From assembly GCA_963555705.1 (NCBI GenBank), contig OY743171.1:25414852-25478851 (forward strand): a stretch of 64,000 bases of DNA, written 5' to 3'. Below the pieces are notes generated by a model that was given only the letters and a program-made list of their open reading frames with translations, searched no databases and was not told the origin of the DNA. A program made the translations under genes and the position numbers. The DNA comes from Ligustrum vulgare (taxonomy: Eukaryota; Streptophyta; Magnoliopsida; Lamiales; Oleaceae). Below are positions 35,828 to 47,169 of this stretch, piece by piece (position 1 is the stretch's first letter; every line of letters begins with the position of its first letter).

Positions 35828-36306
35828 TTAAATTGTTTCCAAGTTACACAGAACCAACACAATCACTACTGAAGTGAACAAATAAGTCCTTTTCAGACAC
35901 ATATGAAAAGTACAACCAGAATCAAGTATGCATTCATGCTTGTTATCAAATTCAGTAGTAACATAGACAACACCATTATTATTTTGAGTCACAGCCCCTG
36001 TTTGATTGCTCTTGCCTGTTTCATTTTGTTTCTTAAAAAAATCTTTCACATTGTGTCTAGGTTTGCCACAATAATAACATAGCCTAGGAGGTTTTTCAAA
36101 ATTATCTTGACCTACAAAATTGTCTTGGCTCCTGAAATTATTTTGGTTTCTGTAATTGCTCTGATTTCTAAAATTATTCTGACCTCTAAAGGAGTTATCT
36201 TTGGGCTTATAAAAGTTGTCTTTCTTTTGGAAATTGCCCCTGACATGTTTTTATTTGTGTTGTTCCAATTCCAGTTGTTGTTAGGAGTATTCCAACTTTT
36301 GTTCAA
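35828..36306 (-). pseudogene. copia-2 zinc knuckle and protease
   Basis: Near 36050-36080 (minus) codons give a CCHC knuckle (CYYCGKPRHN). 35828-36049 then has CILDSGCTFHMC, the copia protease active-site block with DSG. Upstream (36112-36306) is an Asn-rich linker with many NNWNWNN-type residues, common before the knuckle in copia gag. Frame changes separate the parts. Confidence 0.85.
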
Positions 36307-36444
36307 ATTGTTTACAGGCTTATTATCCCTAAAAGAATTCCTTTTCTTTGAGGTTCCTATAACACTATAGGCTTCCTTTTGATTGTTTTTAAATTCCAGT
36401 TCTTTATTCTTAAAGGATGTGTGAACTATTTAAGTAGTCAGTTT

Positions 36445-36828
36445 CTACCCACCATACTCTAATACATTTCTTAGATCCTTAAATTTATCACCTATAGCAT
36501 TTAAGAGGCATACAAATTTTTGTTCATCAGTCAGTTTTTCATCACATTTCATTAGGCTTTGTGTGTTCCTAGTGAACCTATTCATATTACCATCAACATC
36601 TTTGGAGGGATCAAATTTAAAAGAAAAATATTGTTTCCAAAGAAAGCATTTATCAGGTAATGAAACAGTGACATATACTTCTTCCAATTTATCCCAGAGT
36701 GCCATAGCATTTTTAGTCTTGCCTATTTGTCTAATGACATTATCAGACAAGTAAAGAAAAATAGTACTCCAGGCAGTTTCATCCATTTCAACATCTACTT
36801 TTATAGTAGTCATTGAAGAAATGACCAA
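36445..36828 (-). pseudogene. copia-2 gag (UBN2 type)
   Basis: A frame of 127 codons contains WSTIFLYLSDNVIRQIG, AMALWDKLEEVY and FKFDPSKDVDGNMNRFTRN. These are landmarks of the copia gag domain (A..W..L...Y, then a flexible-linker helix). The usual N-terminal KF.G.NY.LW block is missing upstream, so the start is probably lost. The tail continues to about 36310 in other frames. The stretch 36830-37810 up to the primer site is an untranslated leader without ORFs of note. Confidence 0.85.
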
Positions 36829-37812
36829 AAGGATTTACAAAGGTATTTTTCAAAAGAATTCAAGCCTTATTATTTCAAAAGGTTATCAGACAGATTGAGA
36901 TAGAGGAAGAATAAAACAAGGTCACACAGTATCACAAGTAATCAGAGGTATATCACAAAGTCAGAAAATTATAATGTCACAGTATCAAGCTAATCAGTAA
37001 AAGCACAAAGGATTTATAACTGAAAAGAAAGTGATCTTCCAGTATATCCCTCAACCTATTTTGGGTCAGCCCAAAAATCCCTCAGATTCCTGGATTTTTA
37101 AGAAATCCTGGACAAAGGAAATTAAAGGGGTCCAGAAATAGGCTTCAAGAATGGAGAGATTTTGAATAGAACAATTTTTTTTAAAAAAAACAATGATAGT
37201 TTAAAGGTAAAGAATATTAAGATATCACATTGTTGCGAGATAAATGGTTACTACAGTTCACTGAGAAATATTGCCACAAAGATTATACCCCACCGAGTTT
37301 TAGAATCGAAGTGCTTTATGCAGATTCTACGAAGTTTTTATCACCAAGTCTCAGTACCACAAAGTTCAGTCACCACGAGTATGTCAGATCCCCTTTAAGA
37401 ATACTCAGTATATTATATGAAAATATACTGATTTCTAAGGATCTTATAAATTTGACTCGGAGGTCAAAAGATCCAGAAACAACAAGCAACCCTTGTATAG
37501 AAAATTAGGGTTTCAAGACAAAATATCACAAAGTAAAGATACCACGAAGTTTACAGTAAAGATTTTTGAAAAATCCTTCAGATCTGAAAAATCTCACAAA
37601 GATTTTCAGAATTTAAAACGTTTATACTACTGGTTTATAAAAACTTCAAAGAAATCAAAAATTTTCTGGAAGAAATCACACAGAAAATAAACCCTAGAAC
37701 ACGTTCTGAGAAAACCACACAGAATCTTCCAGTAAAAACCAGATCCAACCACACAGACTGTGGATCTATATGATCTGAGTCGTAAAATAGTGAAAATCAC
37801 AGGAACCCTAGG

Positions 37813-37824
37813 GCTCTGATACCA
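37813..37824 (-). promoter_or_regulatory. copia-2 primer-binding site (tRNA-iMet)
   Basis: Minus strand TGGTATCAGAGC, one base inside the 5' LTR; identical to the site in copia-1. Confidence 0.95.
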
Positions 37825-37825
37825 C

Positions 37826-38141
37826 TGTTATGATTTATAGGCTCAGAATCGTCACAAAGTAACCACAAAGAGATTTAAACAAAAAAACTTTGAAGAACTT
37901 TATTAATCATGAAAGAAAAATACAGAATCACAAGGGTTTTATACAGATCGAAGAGAAAACCTCAAAAATACTCAAAACTCGTACAAATCAAAAAGTAATT
38001 CAAAACTTACAGATCAAAACTGTAAAAATACCACGTAGAATAACCTCTGATTATTCACACAAAATCAGAAAACAAATATTACACAGAAAATTGCACGAGA
38101 GATGAGATTTCTCTCTACAGACTCAATATCACGAAGCAGAT

Positions 38142-38188
<47 letters not shown>

Positions 38189-38455
38189 GAGAGGCGTATT
38201 CTGGAAGAATGGAATGAGATGAGAAGAGTCAGAGATGCGTCCTTATCACATAATGGACGAACGAGATTCAGGTAATGTGATCCAACGGTTGTAATACAAA
38301 GGGCGGTGTATCAGTTGGGCCAGGGATCCGGGTTCTTGCATGGGCCGGAAGTTGGGTTGCCAGAATTGGGTATTATTTATTAAGTATTGGGCTTCAGCTT
38401 TGGATTTCTAATTTGGCCTGGCTTCTAATTTTGGGCTGGTCCAATTGGTTCAACA
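37826..38455 (-). repeat. copia-2 5' LTR
   Basis: 630 bp, closely similar to the 3' LTR by eye. Differences are scattered substitutions, small indels and the length of the AG repeat (38146-38186 here). A TATA-like TATAAAA (rc of 37937-37943) probably marks the promoter. Confidence 0.95.
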
Positions 38456-38604
38456 TATTGCCAAAAGGATTTTGCAGCATTTTGCCTCGGCATCATCTGC
38501 ATCCTTAGCAAGCGGCTGAACTTGGTCCTCCTCCACATAATCATTCTCAAATGCATCTGGTGGGACCGGATAAATCTTCACCTTGAGGCTTCGATGGATC
38601 CTAA

Positions 38605-38936
38605 TTAACCAGGCCTATTCCTCTTGTTACCACCAGATTTTGAATCTGAGTTAAGAGCACCATTCAAATCTCCTTGCGGAATTGATTTGGGAAAGAATTT
38701 GAAAGATGAGAATATAAATCAACAACCCTTCTGATGTTACCGTTGAGCTCTCTGATTAGACCTGCATTTCTGCCCAGATTTTCTAGGATTTTGGATTCGT
38801 GGTTCTGATTAATCTCATTGATCAAAAGCCTGTTCAGATCTAGTATATCCTGGACCTCAACAAAATTCTTCTCAAATGTCTGCACCGTTTTGCCATCTAG
38901 ATGCCTGCAGCCTGCACCAATGGCATCCCCCTCCAT
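38605..38936 (-). pseudogene. EFL: ELF4-like (EARLY FLOWERING 4-LIKE) gene copy with one frameshift
   Basis: ELF4 proteins are small nuclear coiled-coil proteins. ELF4 itself joins ELF3 and LUX in the evening complex of the plant circadian clock; EFLs are its paralogues. The start at 38936 (ATGGAGGGGGATGCC) gives MEGDAIGAG, then HLDGK, the EFL3/EFL4 type of N-terminus. The DUF1313 core follows: QTFEKNFVEVQDILDLNRLL, INEINQNHESKI, NLGRNAGLIRELNGNIRRVV, DLYSHL. After SNSFP a one-base loss near 38691 shifts the frame to an early stop at 38664. The next frame still encodes a plausible EFL tail ending NKRNRPG and a stop at 38605. Corrected length would be about 110 residues, the normal EFL size, with no intron, as is usual for the family. 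It lies about 190 bp inside a CACTA terminus once copia-2 is removed. It could be a captured copy, a host gene beside an element, or a gene with a sequencing error. Confidence 0.85.
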
Positions 38937-40039
38937 TTCTGCGTCAGAATCGAAACAACATAATGATGATAAATAAGAAGAGATTGGTTACTTTTTATGT
39001 TTTATTCGATCTAATGCAAGGACCCAAAAGTGAAATTATAACACATTCTCATAAGCCTCACCAAAATTTTTGTTTATCCTCCTACTCAAGCTTACCTGTA
39101 ATTCCAAAACCATACTATTCCATTTCACAGAAGTAATTTCTTGGTTACTCAGATTACCAAACATCCACTTCTGAGACAAGCTTCTCAAATTAATACTTTT
39201 TTATGTGTCCAACATTACTTGCAAAAATTTTACCCTTAAGAAATTTTTATGAAGGTTACATCGAATACCAAAAAGCATAATATCTTCTTCCTATAACCAA
39301 CCTGCTTATAATTCTAGGGGTGACATTATATATCCAACATTAGTCCAATCCTCCAAATGTTTGATTCTATAATATAAAATACAGTGACTAAACTTTCCTC
39401 TTCATTCAATTTTACTATCTTTAATTTAATGCTCCAAATCATGCTTTCATCTCAAAGATTCATTAGAATAAAATCCATTCTATATATGGAAAGTGTCATT
39501 CATTTACCTATTCAGAATAATTTTCTACATGACTGTACAAAGTTTTTTGTAAGAAAATAACAATTTTTAGCTCTGTGCAATTTTTTTCAATCAGCAACTT
39601 TCTAGATAGTCGTGGCTGAGGTAAACATCTTCACCGTGTACATCAATGGTAACACTTAACTATTAAGACTTAAGAGAACATTATATAGTTAGGTCACATT
39701 TCGTATTGAGATAAAAAACCATAAACATGAGATCAGTTTAAGAGGGTTCTAAGTGCTTTTCTGGGATACCTTAATCACATTAGAATTTAAAGGTGAAAGC
39801 CAAACATTAATTTTAACAGCACAAGGCCCAGTGAACTTCATTACGCCAGAAGAGCAAGTCAAAAGCTAGATCACGAACATTGCAAACTATAGGCAAGCTA
39901 CCCAAAACTCAAAAATACCAACACCAAATCCAAGTAATAACACATTATTTAACAATTGCTTGGAAAAAAAACTTACCATTGACTGATCAAGCTCTTTATC
40001 ATCGCAGTGATTTCCATGTTGAAGCGCAAAGTATTTGGC
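38937..40039. other. Sequence upstream of the ELF4-like copy, no gene seen
   Basis: AT-rich. If the ELF4-like copy carries its own promoter it would lie here (minus strand), but I see no unambiguous TATA box at a fitting distance. A 38876-39136 plus frame is a shadow. Confidence 0.4.
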
Positions 40040-40200
40040 CCCAGTTTTTTTAAATCTAAATTTAATTTATTCAACACTCAATCTCAATCATCTATCTTAG
40101 CCAAGCCTATCATTATTTACTTTTCAAACATTTTTTAACCATACATTCTCCCAAAAATACTATTCAAAACCACATTATTTCCAAAAAAATGGGGGACAAA
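40040..40200. mobile_element. Degenerate relative of the Harbinger-type MITE
   Basis: The ends are GGCCCCAGTTTTTTT and, inverted, GTCCCCCATTTTTTT. The interior follows the same course as 4904-5056, including TCAACACTCAATCTCAATCA against TCAACAATCAACCTCAATCA. No clean TSD. Confidence 0.5.
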
Positions 40201-40386
40201 GTTGAACAGGAATTGGATTTCAAGAGATACAGGGAAGGGTTCAGTTCATCTAATTCAGAAAAGGTACTTGCAGTTAGCTTACAAAGTACTGAAGTAGTAA
40301 CGCCATGACTGTTTTTCATATTAGCAAGGCCAGGACTATTTTCTTTTCTTCACTTTTTATCCCTCTAATTTCTTATCATAAATGTA
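40201..40386. other. Intergenic, possible decayed CACTA-2 right end
   Basis: CTGTTTTTCATATTAG at about 40309-40324 weakly resembles the inverse of the CACTA-2 terminus. No subterminal repeats support it. Confidence 0.2.
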
Positions 40387-40493
40387 TTTAATGGAATTTA
40401 TCTTTGCTTAGATTAATATTGTTAATGATTGTAATTATTTTCATTTGTTTATATATTGAAAGCATTACATGTCAAGTCAAGCCCTCCAACTAG
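40387..40493. repeat. 107-bp repeat, also present beside CACTA-5 (60713-60820)
   Basis: TTTAATGGAATTTATCTTTG through CCCTCCAACTAG is nearly identical to 60713-60820, with only a few differences by eye. At 60820 the CACTA terminus follows; here TTAGATGAG follows instead. Confidence 0.9.
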
Positions 40494-41061
40494 TTAGATG
40501 AGTAAATAAATTGAAGATTACAACTAATAGTTAACATTAAAAATAGTTTGATAAATACATAATACATTTGTATACTACTACTAGCAAATATCTATATGAA
40601 ATTTGCACGTCAGACATAATCCAAACAATCATAATCTGGTGTTTTTTTAATACTAAACTATGTTAATTATCATGTTACAAGTCATAATCAATTGGTCTCT
40701 TTTGACTCGAATTTTCGCAGGAAAATGATGTGTACACACACAAATACATGCTAACGAACTAAACTCAATCACTAGGCAATTATGTGCTGGAATTATGTTA
40801 ATGGATTCATATGCGCGAACTTATACGTTGATGTAATTCGACTTGTTTGTACTAACTAAATATTACTATTTCTATTACAATATTACTATGAACCCCACAG
40901 TCAAATTCTGTACAAGGTCCTCAATTCTCATTAAGAGGGTGAAGCTGAACCAAGTACCAATATATGCAAGTTGGGGCTACCTGTCCCCATGGGCAGCACA
41001 GAACTCTCTATGAGGGATCGGAGGAGTTTAGAGATGTACTATTCTTCTCTAAAAGCAACAA
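40494..41061. other. Intergenic, no gene seen
   Basis: AT-rich to 40900, then a more GC-balanced patch (40940-41040) without recognisable content. Confidence 0.4.
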
Positions 41062-41690
41062 CACTAACTACAAGAAAGTCACGAGAATAAGACGAAACTT
41101 AGAGACGACAGCAAAAGTCATCTCAAACACTAATTCTTTTGAGACGATAAAAATTGTCGTTTCAATAGGTCCAGGATTTAGACACACAAACATAGGCGTC
41201 TCTAATACCATGGGCCTATTGAGAAGAAAGAAAATGTCGTCTCAATAGTCCAAAGCGTTAGAGGCGACAATTATTGTCGTCTCTATTACACTGGGTTGTT
41301 GCGACAACTGGAAATGTTGTATTTGTAGGTTGGACCCTCAAAGACGACAAAATGTCGTCTCAATTGACCTTTGAAATAGAGAAGGCATTGTCGTCTCTTT
41401 TGATCTGGCCATAAGGCATTAAAATTTCCGTCCATGAAATTTGAGACGACATAGTTGTCGCAAATTTCCTAGAATTTTGAGACGACATAGTCGTCTCTAT
41501 TGATCCGCCTGTAAGGCGGGAAAATTTCCCGTCATGATCTTAGAGACGACATTGTGTCGTCGCAAATTTCTGAGGATTTCTCTACTTATGCGGATGTAAG
41601 GCGAGAAAATTTCCCGCCTAGACATCGGAGACGACATCGTGTGCTCCGTCTACATCTTGACACTCCGTCTAACTTGATAAGTCAACATTT
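41062..41690. repeat. CACTA-like terminal region with GTCGTCTC repeats
   Basis: It starts CACTAACTACAAGAAAGTC, resembling a CACTACAAGAAA terminus with a small insertion. About ten copies of GAGACGACA or its inverse TGTCGTCTC follow, many as back-to-back palindromes around short spacers, and three copies of GGCGRGAAAATTTCCCG-like blocks. Such arrays are typical of CACTA subterminal regions. Only this one end was found, so the extent is unknown. Confidence 0.5.
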
Positions 41691-41699
41691 ATCTTTATT

Positions 41700-42078
41700 T
41701 TATAATTACTTTTACAACTAAATAAAAGAATGTTATAGATAAATATGTACATACGCATTCTCTCTCTGTATATTACTATTTTACATTTAAAAAAAATATC
41801 ACATAATCAACAACATCTAAATGTAGACGAAACCATTGGAGATGAAGTTTTATACTTCTCCGCCGTCAATTTCATCAACGCGTCAGCTCTAATCCATGAA
41901 GTGAATTGGAGATGTTCTTATTGGACAATTTGACATTGATTAGAGAGCTACAAGTTGTATTATTAAATAAATTTTCCCGCAATACCTTCATTATTAGCAC
42001 GTAAATGTCAGTGTCGTCTCCCAAAATATTCTTCGGGTGTGGACTATGTTTTAACGTAGTTCTACACTTAGGAGAATC
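41700..42078. other. Intergenic, no gene seen
   Basis: No gene or repeat supported. Confidence 0.35.
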
Positions 42079-43311
42079 TGACACGACCCATCCCGAAATC
42101 ACCCTAATGGACTCGAGACAATAAGTGCGCCAATGTTGGAAGCCAGGTAGACTCACTACCAAGGCTGACTGTAAAATACTACCAATCATCTGTTAAATAA
42201 TGAAAAATCATTTTATTTCAAACAAATGTGGGCCCAAGTTGATATTTAAATGCTCAATTTTGAATGAAATGATAACCTACACATGTCTTACTAACGTGGC
42301 TCCAAAATCAACAGCCTCTTCACGCTTCCAAAACTTAGTTGTTACCTATTAAGAAAAATGGTGGAAAAATATATGAGTTAATAGCTCAGTGAGTGGAGAA
42401 ATTCAAAAATAATCATACTTTCTCATTTATGCATTTTTATCGAAAATCAAGTTTACATCTCTTCACGATTCACATAATAACATAATATCTTCTCACATCA
42501 CATTATCAGTATTCTACTCTCAGCACAATTTGTAATCTCTAGGTATGGCCATACCCTAACATGTCTCACCAAAATGCACTCACTGAATATAATCTGCAAT
42601 CTGGTCCGCCTCACGGGCTAGTCTCAAAGGCATCTGAGCATCAATTCTAGAACACGGCTAAACCCCTCAGTAAACAATATCATATATGGTTAGACCCCCT
42701 CAGGGTAATATCATACCCGATCAAGACCCCTCAATGTAGTATAGAACATGGTCAAAGCTCCTCAGTGAACTAGAAGAAGTATATAATCATGGGTACTTTT
42801 TGGTGGATTTCAATGTTACATTTCTTTTCACAAATAATCATTTCACAATCTTTGTAATTCCACAAATCTTATATTCTCATAATATATCACAATAATCACA
42901 TAATTGGACATATAAATCACATAATTACATTTAAGGTAATTATAAACAATTTATAAATATTAAAAATAATTAAGTTTTTCCACTCACAAGTCTAATATAT
43001 TGGATGATGATTAATCCAGTTGGTAGGCAGCCTTGACATCCATGTCATCTCCTGAAATGATCATAATAAGATTATTTGGCAATAACTTCATCTTTTCATC
43101 CTCTAATGATTACACAATCCAAGTAATTAAATTCAATTAGTCATCTCATGCCTGCTTATCATACTTATCCACTTCCATGTGTACACAGAACAATTATATC
43201 ATCAATTAAACTACTTCTTCTACTGTGAAATCTCTTCAAATTGCTTAAAAATTTGAGAAATCCAACCTCAAGTCCTTAATTCAATTATTTGATATCATTT
43301 TTAATATAAGC
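42079..43311. repeat. Partial LTR (TGACACGACCC type), interrupted at 43312
   Basis: It begins TGACACGACCCATCCCGAAA, a terminus common in long plant gypsy LTRs, and has the AGCTCAGTGAGTGG phrase often found in them. It is cut by the array at 43312-47169. Its other end may lie in 47170-47600 but could not be fixed. Confidence 0.45.
42648..42775. repeat. About 31-bp degenerate tandem repeat, four units
   Basis: Units of the form CACGGCTAAACCCCTCAGTA..ATATCAT recur with substitutions (GGTTAGACCCCCTCAG, GATCAAGACCCCTCAA, GGTCAAAGCTCCTCAG). Confidence 0.75.
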
Positions 43312-45045
43312 TGTAACGCCCCGAATTTTCTTTTAACTCAACGCGTTATCAAACATAATCTCGTTCACATTAAAATTTTGAAAACAATAAATTTAGGAAA
43401 AATGCTTTAGATTGAAATAATAACTATTTTTTTTAAAGTTAACAATACATTTCAAGTGGACTTAGAAAAATGAGAAATAAATAATTTGAAGAGGTTATAG
43501 AAAAATTCAGCAACTTATGCCATTTTTCTCAAGTAACGCAGTCTGTTTGTAAAAATTATTTAACATGTCAAACGATGTCAAAAAATTATGAAACTTTATT
43601 AAAGTGTAAAGAACTCATATAAATACAACATATAAATATTTGGGGTTTTTATGACCATGTTTAAAGTACGAAATTATTTTTTTAATCAGCCTAATCACTG
43701 TTTCCAAAACTGCCCCATCGTAGTTTACAAAAAAGTTCATAATAAACTTTACGGGACACCAAATGACCTGTTTTCAATTCCATATGATAGAAAACACATA
43801 AAGGGTCATTTTCCATTTTGAAGCATTCAGAAATTGTAAATATACAACCTGTAACGAATTTTCAAACTGCAACCAAAATCTGAAATTTTCAAGGTAGCAA
43901 TCAAAATATACATTTTTCTCCAAAAGTAACCATTCATCAATTAAGAAGTACATTCATTCAAGAAATTCTCGAGTCTTAATAATGTATTGCAACAATAACA
44001 ATAATAAGTCCAAACACAAATGCATAAAAACTTAAATTTCATTCACTACCGGCCGTCATCACGCCATGTCCAGTCCTTCAATCTGTAAATTTTTTAAATA
44101 TGAACATTTCAAAGAAGTACTAAGTAGTATATACACACGCTAATGAAATTAAAATATGCCAACATTTGATTATATGTCAGCATCAACTTTCATCTATGGG
44201 AACATTTTAACATGCCCCGTTAATAAAATTTACTGTGATTATCTTCAATCACAGGTGATTACCTTCAATCACAACATATTAGATGATTACCTTCAATCAT
44301 CAATCATGATCCCATCATAAATAAATTCATAGCATGCCAAAAATAAATTAACAAATGAAAAGTTAATGGGAGAGAATCATGCTAACGTTCAAGTGATGAG
44401 GCACATTTTTAAAATTCAAAGTGGAAGTTACAACAATTGGGATGTGCGTCAACCAAAAATATTTTTAGCAAATTGATATATATTTGACTGACACGTGAGC
44501 AAAGATTACATATATGTAAATATATTTTTCAAATCTAGTTACATACAATACAATATTATAATAATAAAATAATATATAAGTTTTCACATTTCTTTAAATT
44601 GCAATGACTTAGGTCGATTTCCACCAAAATAAATTTTTCTCGACTCTAACTAACATTATTTAATGTAAGCTACAAAATGACAAAAATGTTGATATACTTT
44701 TATCAACTTTTAAAAATATCTTAAATATTTGACCCAATATAAAATTATTGATTTTCAAAAAGAAAGACACTAATTAAAGCATTTGAATTTGCTTTGAAAA
44801 ATATTTCAAATTAACTAAAAAGTTCGACACTTTCAAATAAGTATGAGTTTGAAACATGTAATGTGATAAAACATTTTTCACAATTAAACAAAATAATTGC
44901 TAGGCAAATGCATGTAACATCATTTCGTGATTGACAATTAACTTAAAACATTGGGAAGTGTCGTAGCAACGTCACAAGCTCATTAAAACGCTTTCGAACT
45001 TAACAAAAAAATTCTTCGTTAAACTTAAAATTTCTGGTCCCTACA
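43312..45045 (-). repeat. Full-length chromovirus-type LTR (3' LTR)
   Basis: Plus-strand ends are TGTAACGCCCCGAATTTT and TTTCTGGTCCCTACA. On the minus strand it directly follows the polypurine tract AAGTGGGGGAGGT (45046-45058) and the end of pol, so it is a 3' LTR read leftwards. It is the same family as the solo LTR at 25143. Its first 412 bases on the minus strand (44634-45045) are repeated at 45701-46122 and 46764-47169. No TSD was found around the array. Confidence 0.8.
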
Positions 45046-45700
45046 ACCTCCCCCACTTAAAATAATCTCTTCTTCGAAATTTTAACTTACTTGGTTAATT
45101 AGGTCGAGATATTTGGATAAAACGTCTTCTTCTCTTTCCCAAGTAGCCTCATCTTCACCGTGTTTACCCCACGGACTTTAACTGAAGGAACTTCTCTATT
45201 CCTTAGGACATGGACTTTTCAACCATTATAGGAGCTTCTTCATACATCAAGTCACTTCGTAGGCCCAAAGATCGAGCGTCAACAATGTGACTAGGATCGT
45301 GCATATACTCCCTCAACATGTGACATGAAAAACATTATGCGCTGCCGCTAGCTCGGGCGGTAATTCCAAACGCTATGCCACATTTCAAACTTTCTCTAAA
45401 ATTTCAAACGGACCAATAAATCTAGGTCTCAATTTTCCTTTCTTTCCAAAACGAACTACCCCCTCATTGGGCCATTTTGAGAAATACTTTCTCAACAACT
45501 TTAAAATCTAAATCTTTTCTCCTTTGGTTAGCATAACTTTTCTTACGATCCTGGGCAATTTTAATTCTTGATCTGATCTTATCAATAACTTCCACTGTCC
45601 TCTCAACTAATTTTGGACCCAAAATTCTCCTTTCATCGACTTTATCCCAACAAATTGGCGAACGACATCGACGACCATACAATGCCTCATATGGAGCCAT
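45046..45700 (-). pseudogene. Chromovirus pol C-terminus, copy 1 (integrase tail, chromodomain region, polypurine tract)
   Basis: The frame 45464-45700 starts exactly at the junction with MAPYEALYGRRCRSPICWDK and continues EVIDKIRSRIKIAQDRKKSY, the end of the integrase core and start of its C-terminal domain. Downstream pieces in other frames include LPPELAAA, then VFHVS, and finally DEATWEREEDV near 45110-45150. That last motif marks the chromodomain region that closes chromovirus pol. The N-terminal part of pol is absent. Confidence 0.85.
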
Positions 45701-46122
45701 CCCAAAATAATTTTTTCTCGACTCTGACTTACATTATTTAATGTAAGTTACGAAATGACACCAATGTTGATATATTTTTATCAACCTTTAAAAATATCTT
45801 AAATATTTGACCCGATATAAAATTATCATTTTTCAAAAGAAAGACACTAATTAAAGCGTTTGAATTTGCTTTGAAAAATATTTTAAATCAACTAATAAGT
45901 TCGTCACTTTCAAATATGTATGAGTTTGAAACATGTAATGTGATAAAACATTTTTTACAATTAAACAAAAGAATTGCTAGGCAAATGCACATAACATCAT
46001 TTCGTGATTAACAATTAACTTAAAACATTGGGAAGTGTCATAGAAACATCATAAGCTCATTAAAACACTTTTGAACTTAACATAAAAATTCTTCGTTAAA
46101 CTTAAAATTTCTGGTCACTACA
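45701..46122 (-). repeat. LTR fragment joined to integrase, copy 2 of the array
   Basis: It equals the first 412-422 bases (minus strand) of the LTR at 43312-45045. At its far end it joins the integrase ATG codon through CCAAAATAA, a short stretch also present at this position in the full LTR (CCACCAAAATAA), that is, microhomology. Confidence 0.85.
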
Positions 46123-46763
46123 AGCTCCCCCACTTAAAATAATTTGTTCCTCGAAATTTTCACTTACTTATTTAATTAGGTCGGGATATTTGGACAAAAC
46201 GTCTTCTTCTCTTTCCCAAGTAGCCTCATCCTCACCGTGTCTACCCCACTGGACTTTAACTAAAGGAACTTCTCTATTCCTTAGGACGTGGACTTTTCAG
46301 CCACTATAGGAGCTTCTTCATACATCAAGTCACTTCGCACGCCCAAAGATCGAGCGTCAACAACGTGACTAGGATCGTGCATATACTTCCTCAACATAGA
46401 GACATGGAAAACATTATGCACTGCCGCTAGCTCGGGCGGTGATTCCAAACGCTATCCCACGTTTCCAACTTTCTCAAAAATTTCAAAAGGACCAATTTCC
46501 TTTCTTTCCAAAATGAACTACCCTCTCATTGGGGCCATTTTGAGAAATACTTTCTCATCAACTTCAAAATCTAACTCATTTCTCCTTTGGTCAGCATAAC
46601 TTTTCTGACGATCCTGGGCAATTTTAATTCTTGATCTGATCTTATCAATAACTTCCACTGTCCTCTTAACTAATTTAGGACCCAAAATTCTCCTTTCGTC
46701 GACTTCATCCCAACATATTGGCAAACGACATCGACGACCATACAATGCCTCATATGGAGCCAT
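46123..46763 (-). pseudogene. Chromovirus pol C-terminus, copy 2
   Basis: 46518-46763 encodes the same MAPYEALYGRRCR segment as copy 1, with scattered substitutions (LPICWDEVDERRIL). It is followed by the same decayed tail and polypurine tract (46123-46134). Confidence 0.85.
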
Positions 46764-47169
46764 TCCAAAATAAATTTTTCTTGACTCTGACTTACATTAT
46801 TTAATGTAAGCTACAAAATGACACTAATGTTGATATATTTTTATCAATCTTTAAAAATATCTTAAATATTTGACCCAATAAAAATTATCAATTTTTCAAA
46901 AAGAAAGACACTAATTAAAGCATTTGAATTTTCTTTGAAAAATATTTCAAATTAACCAATAAGTTCGACACTTTCAAATAAGTATGAATTTGAAACATTT
47001 TTTACAATTAAACAAAATAATTGCTAGGCAAATGCACTAGACATCATGTCGTGACCTACAATTAACTTAAAACACCGGGAAGTGTCATTGCGACGTCACA
47101 AGCTCATTAAAATGCTTTTGAACTTAACATAAAAATGCTTCGTTAAACTTAAAATTTCTAGTCACTACA
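46764..47169 (-). repeat. LTR fragment, copy 3 of the array
   Basis: The third copy of the LTR start, ending TCTAGTCACTACA at 47169. It has an internal deletion relative to copies 1 and 2 near 46995. The same junction with the integrase codon is at 46763/46764. Confidence 0.85.

Larger units (their letters stand above)
32651..38455 (-). mobile_element. copia-2: Ty1/copia element with deleted RT core
   Basis: 5.8 kb. The LTRs at 32651-33300 and 37826-38455 both read TGTTAYGATTTATAG..GGTTCAACA. The TSD is TATTG (32646-32650 and 38456-38460). The primer site is at 37813-37824. Domains in minus order are gag, zinc knuckle, protease, integrase, RT (partial), RNase H. The central RT with its YVDD box is missing. 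LTRs and TSD are well preserved, so it is probably the youngest complete insertion here and was likely moved by proteins of a related element. Confidence 0.95.
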
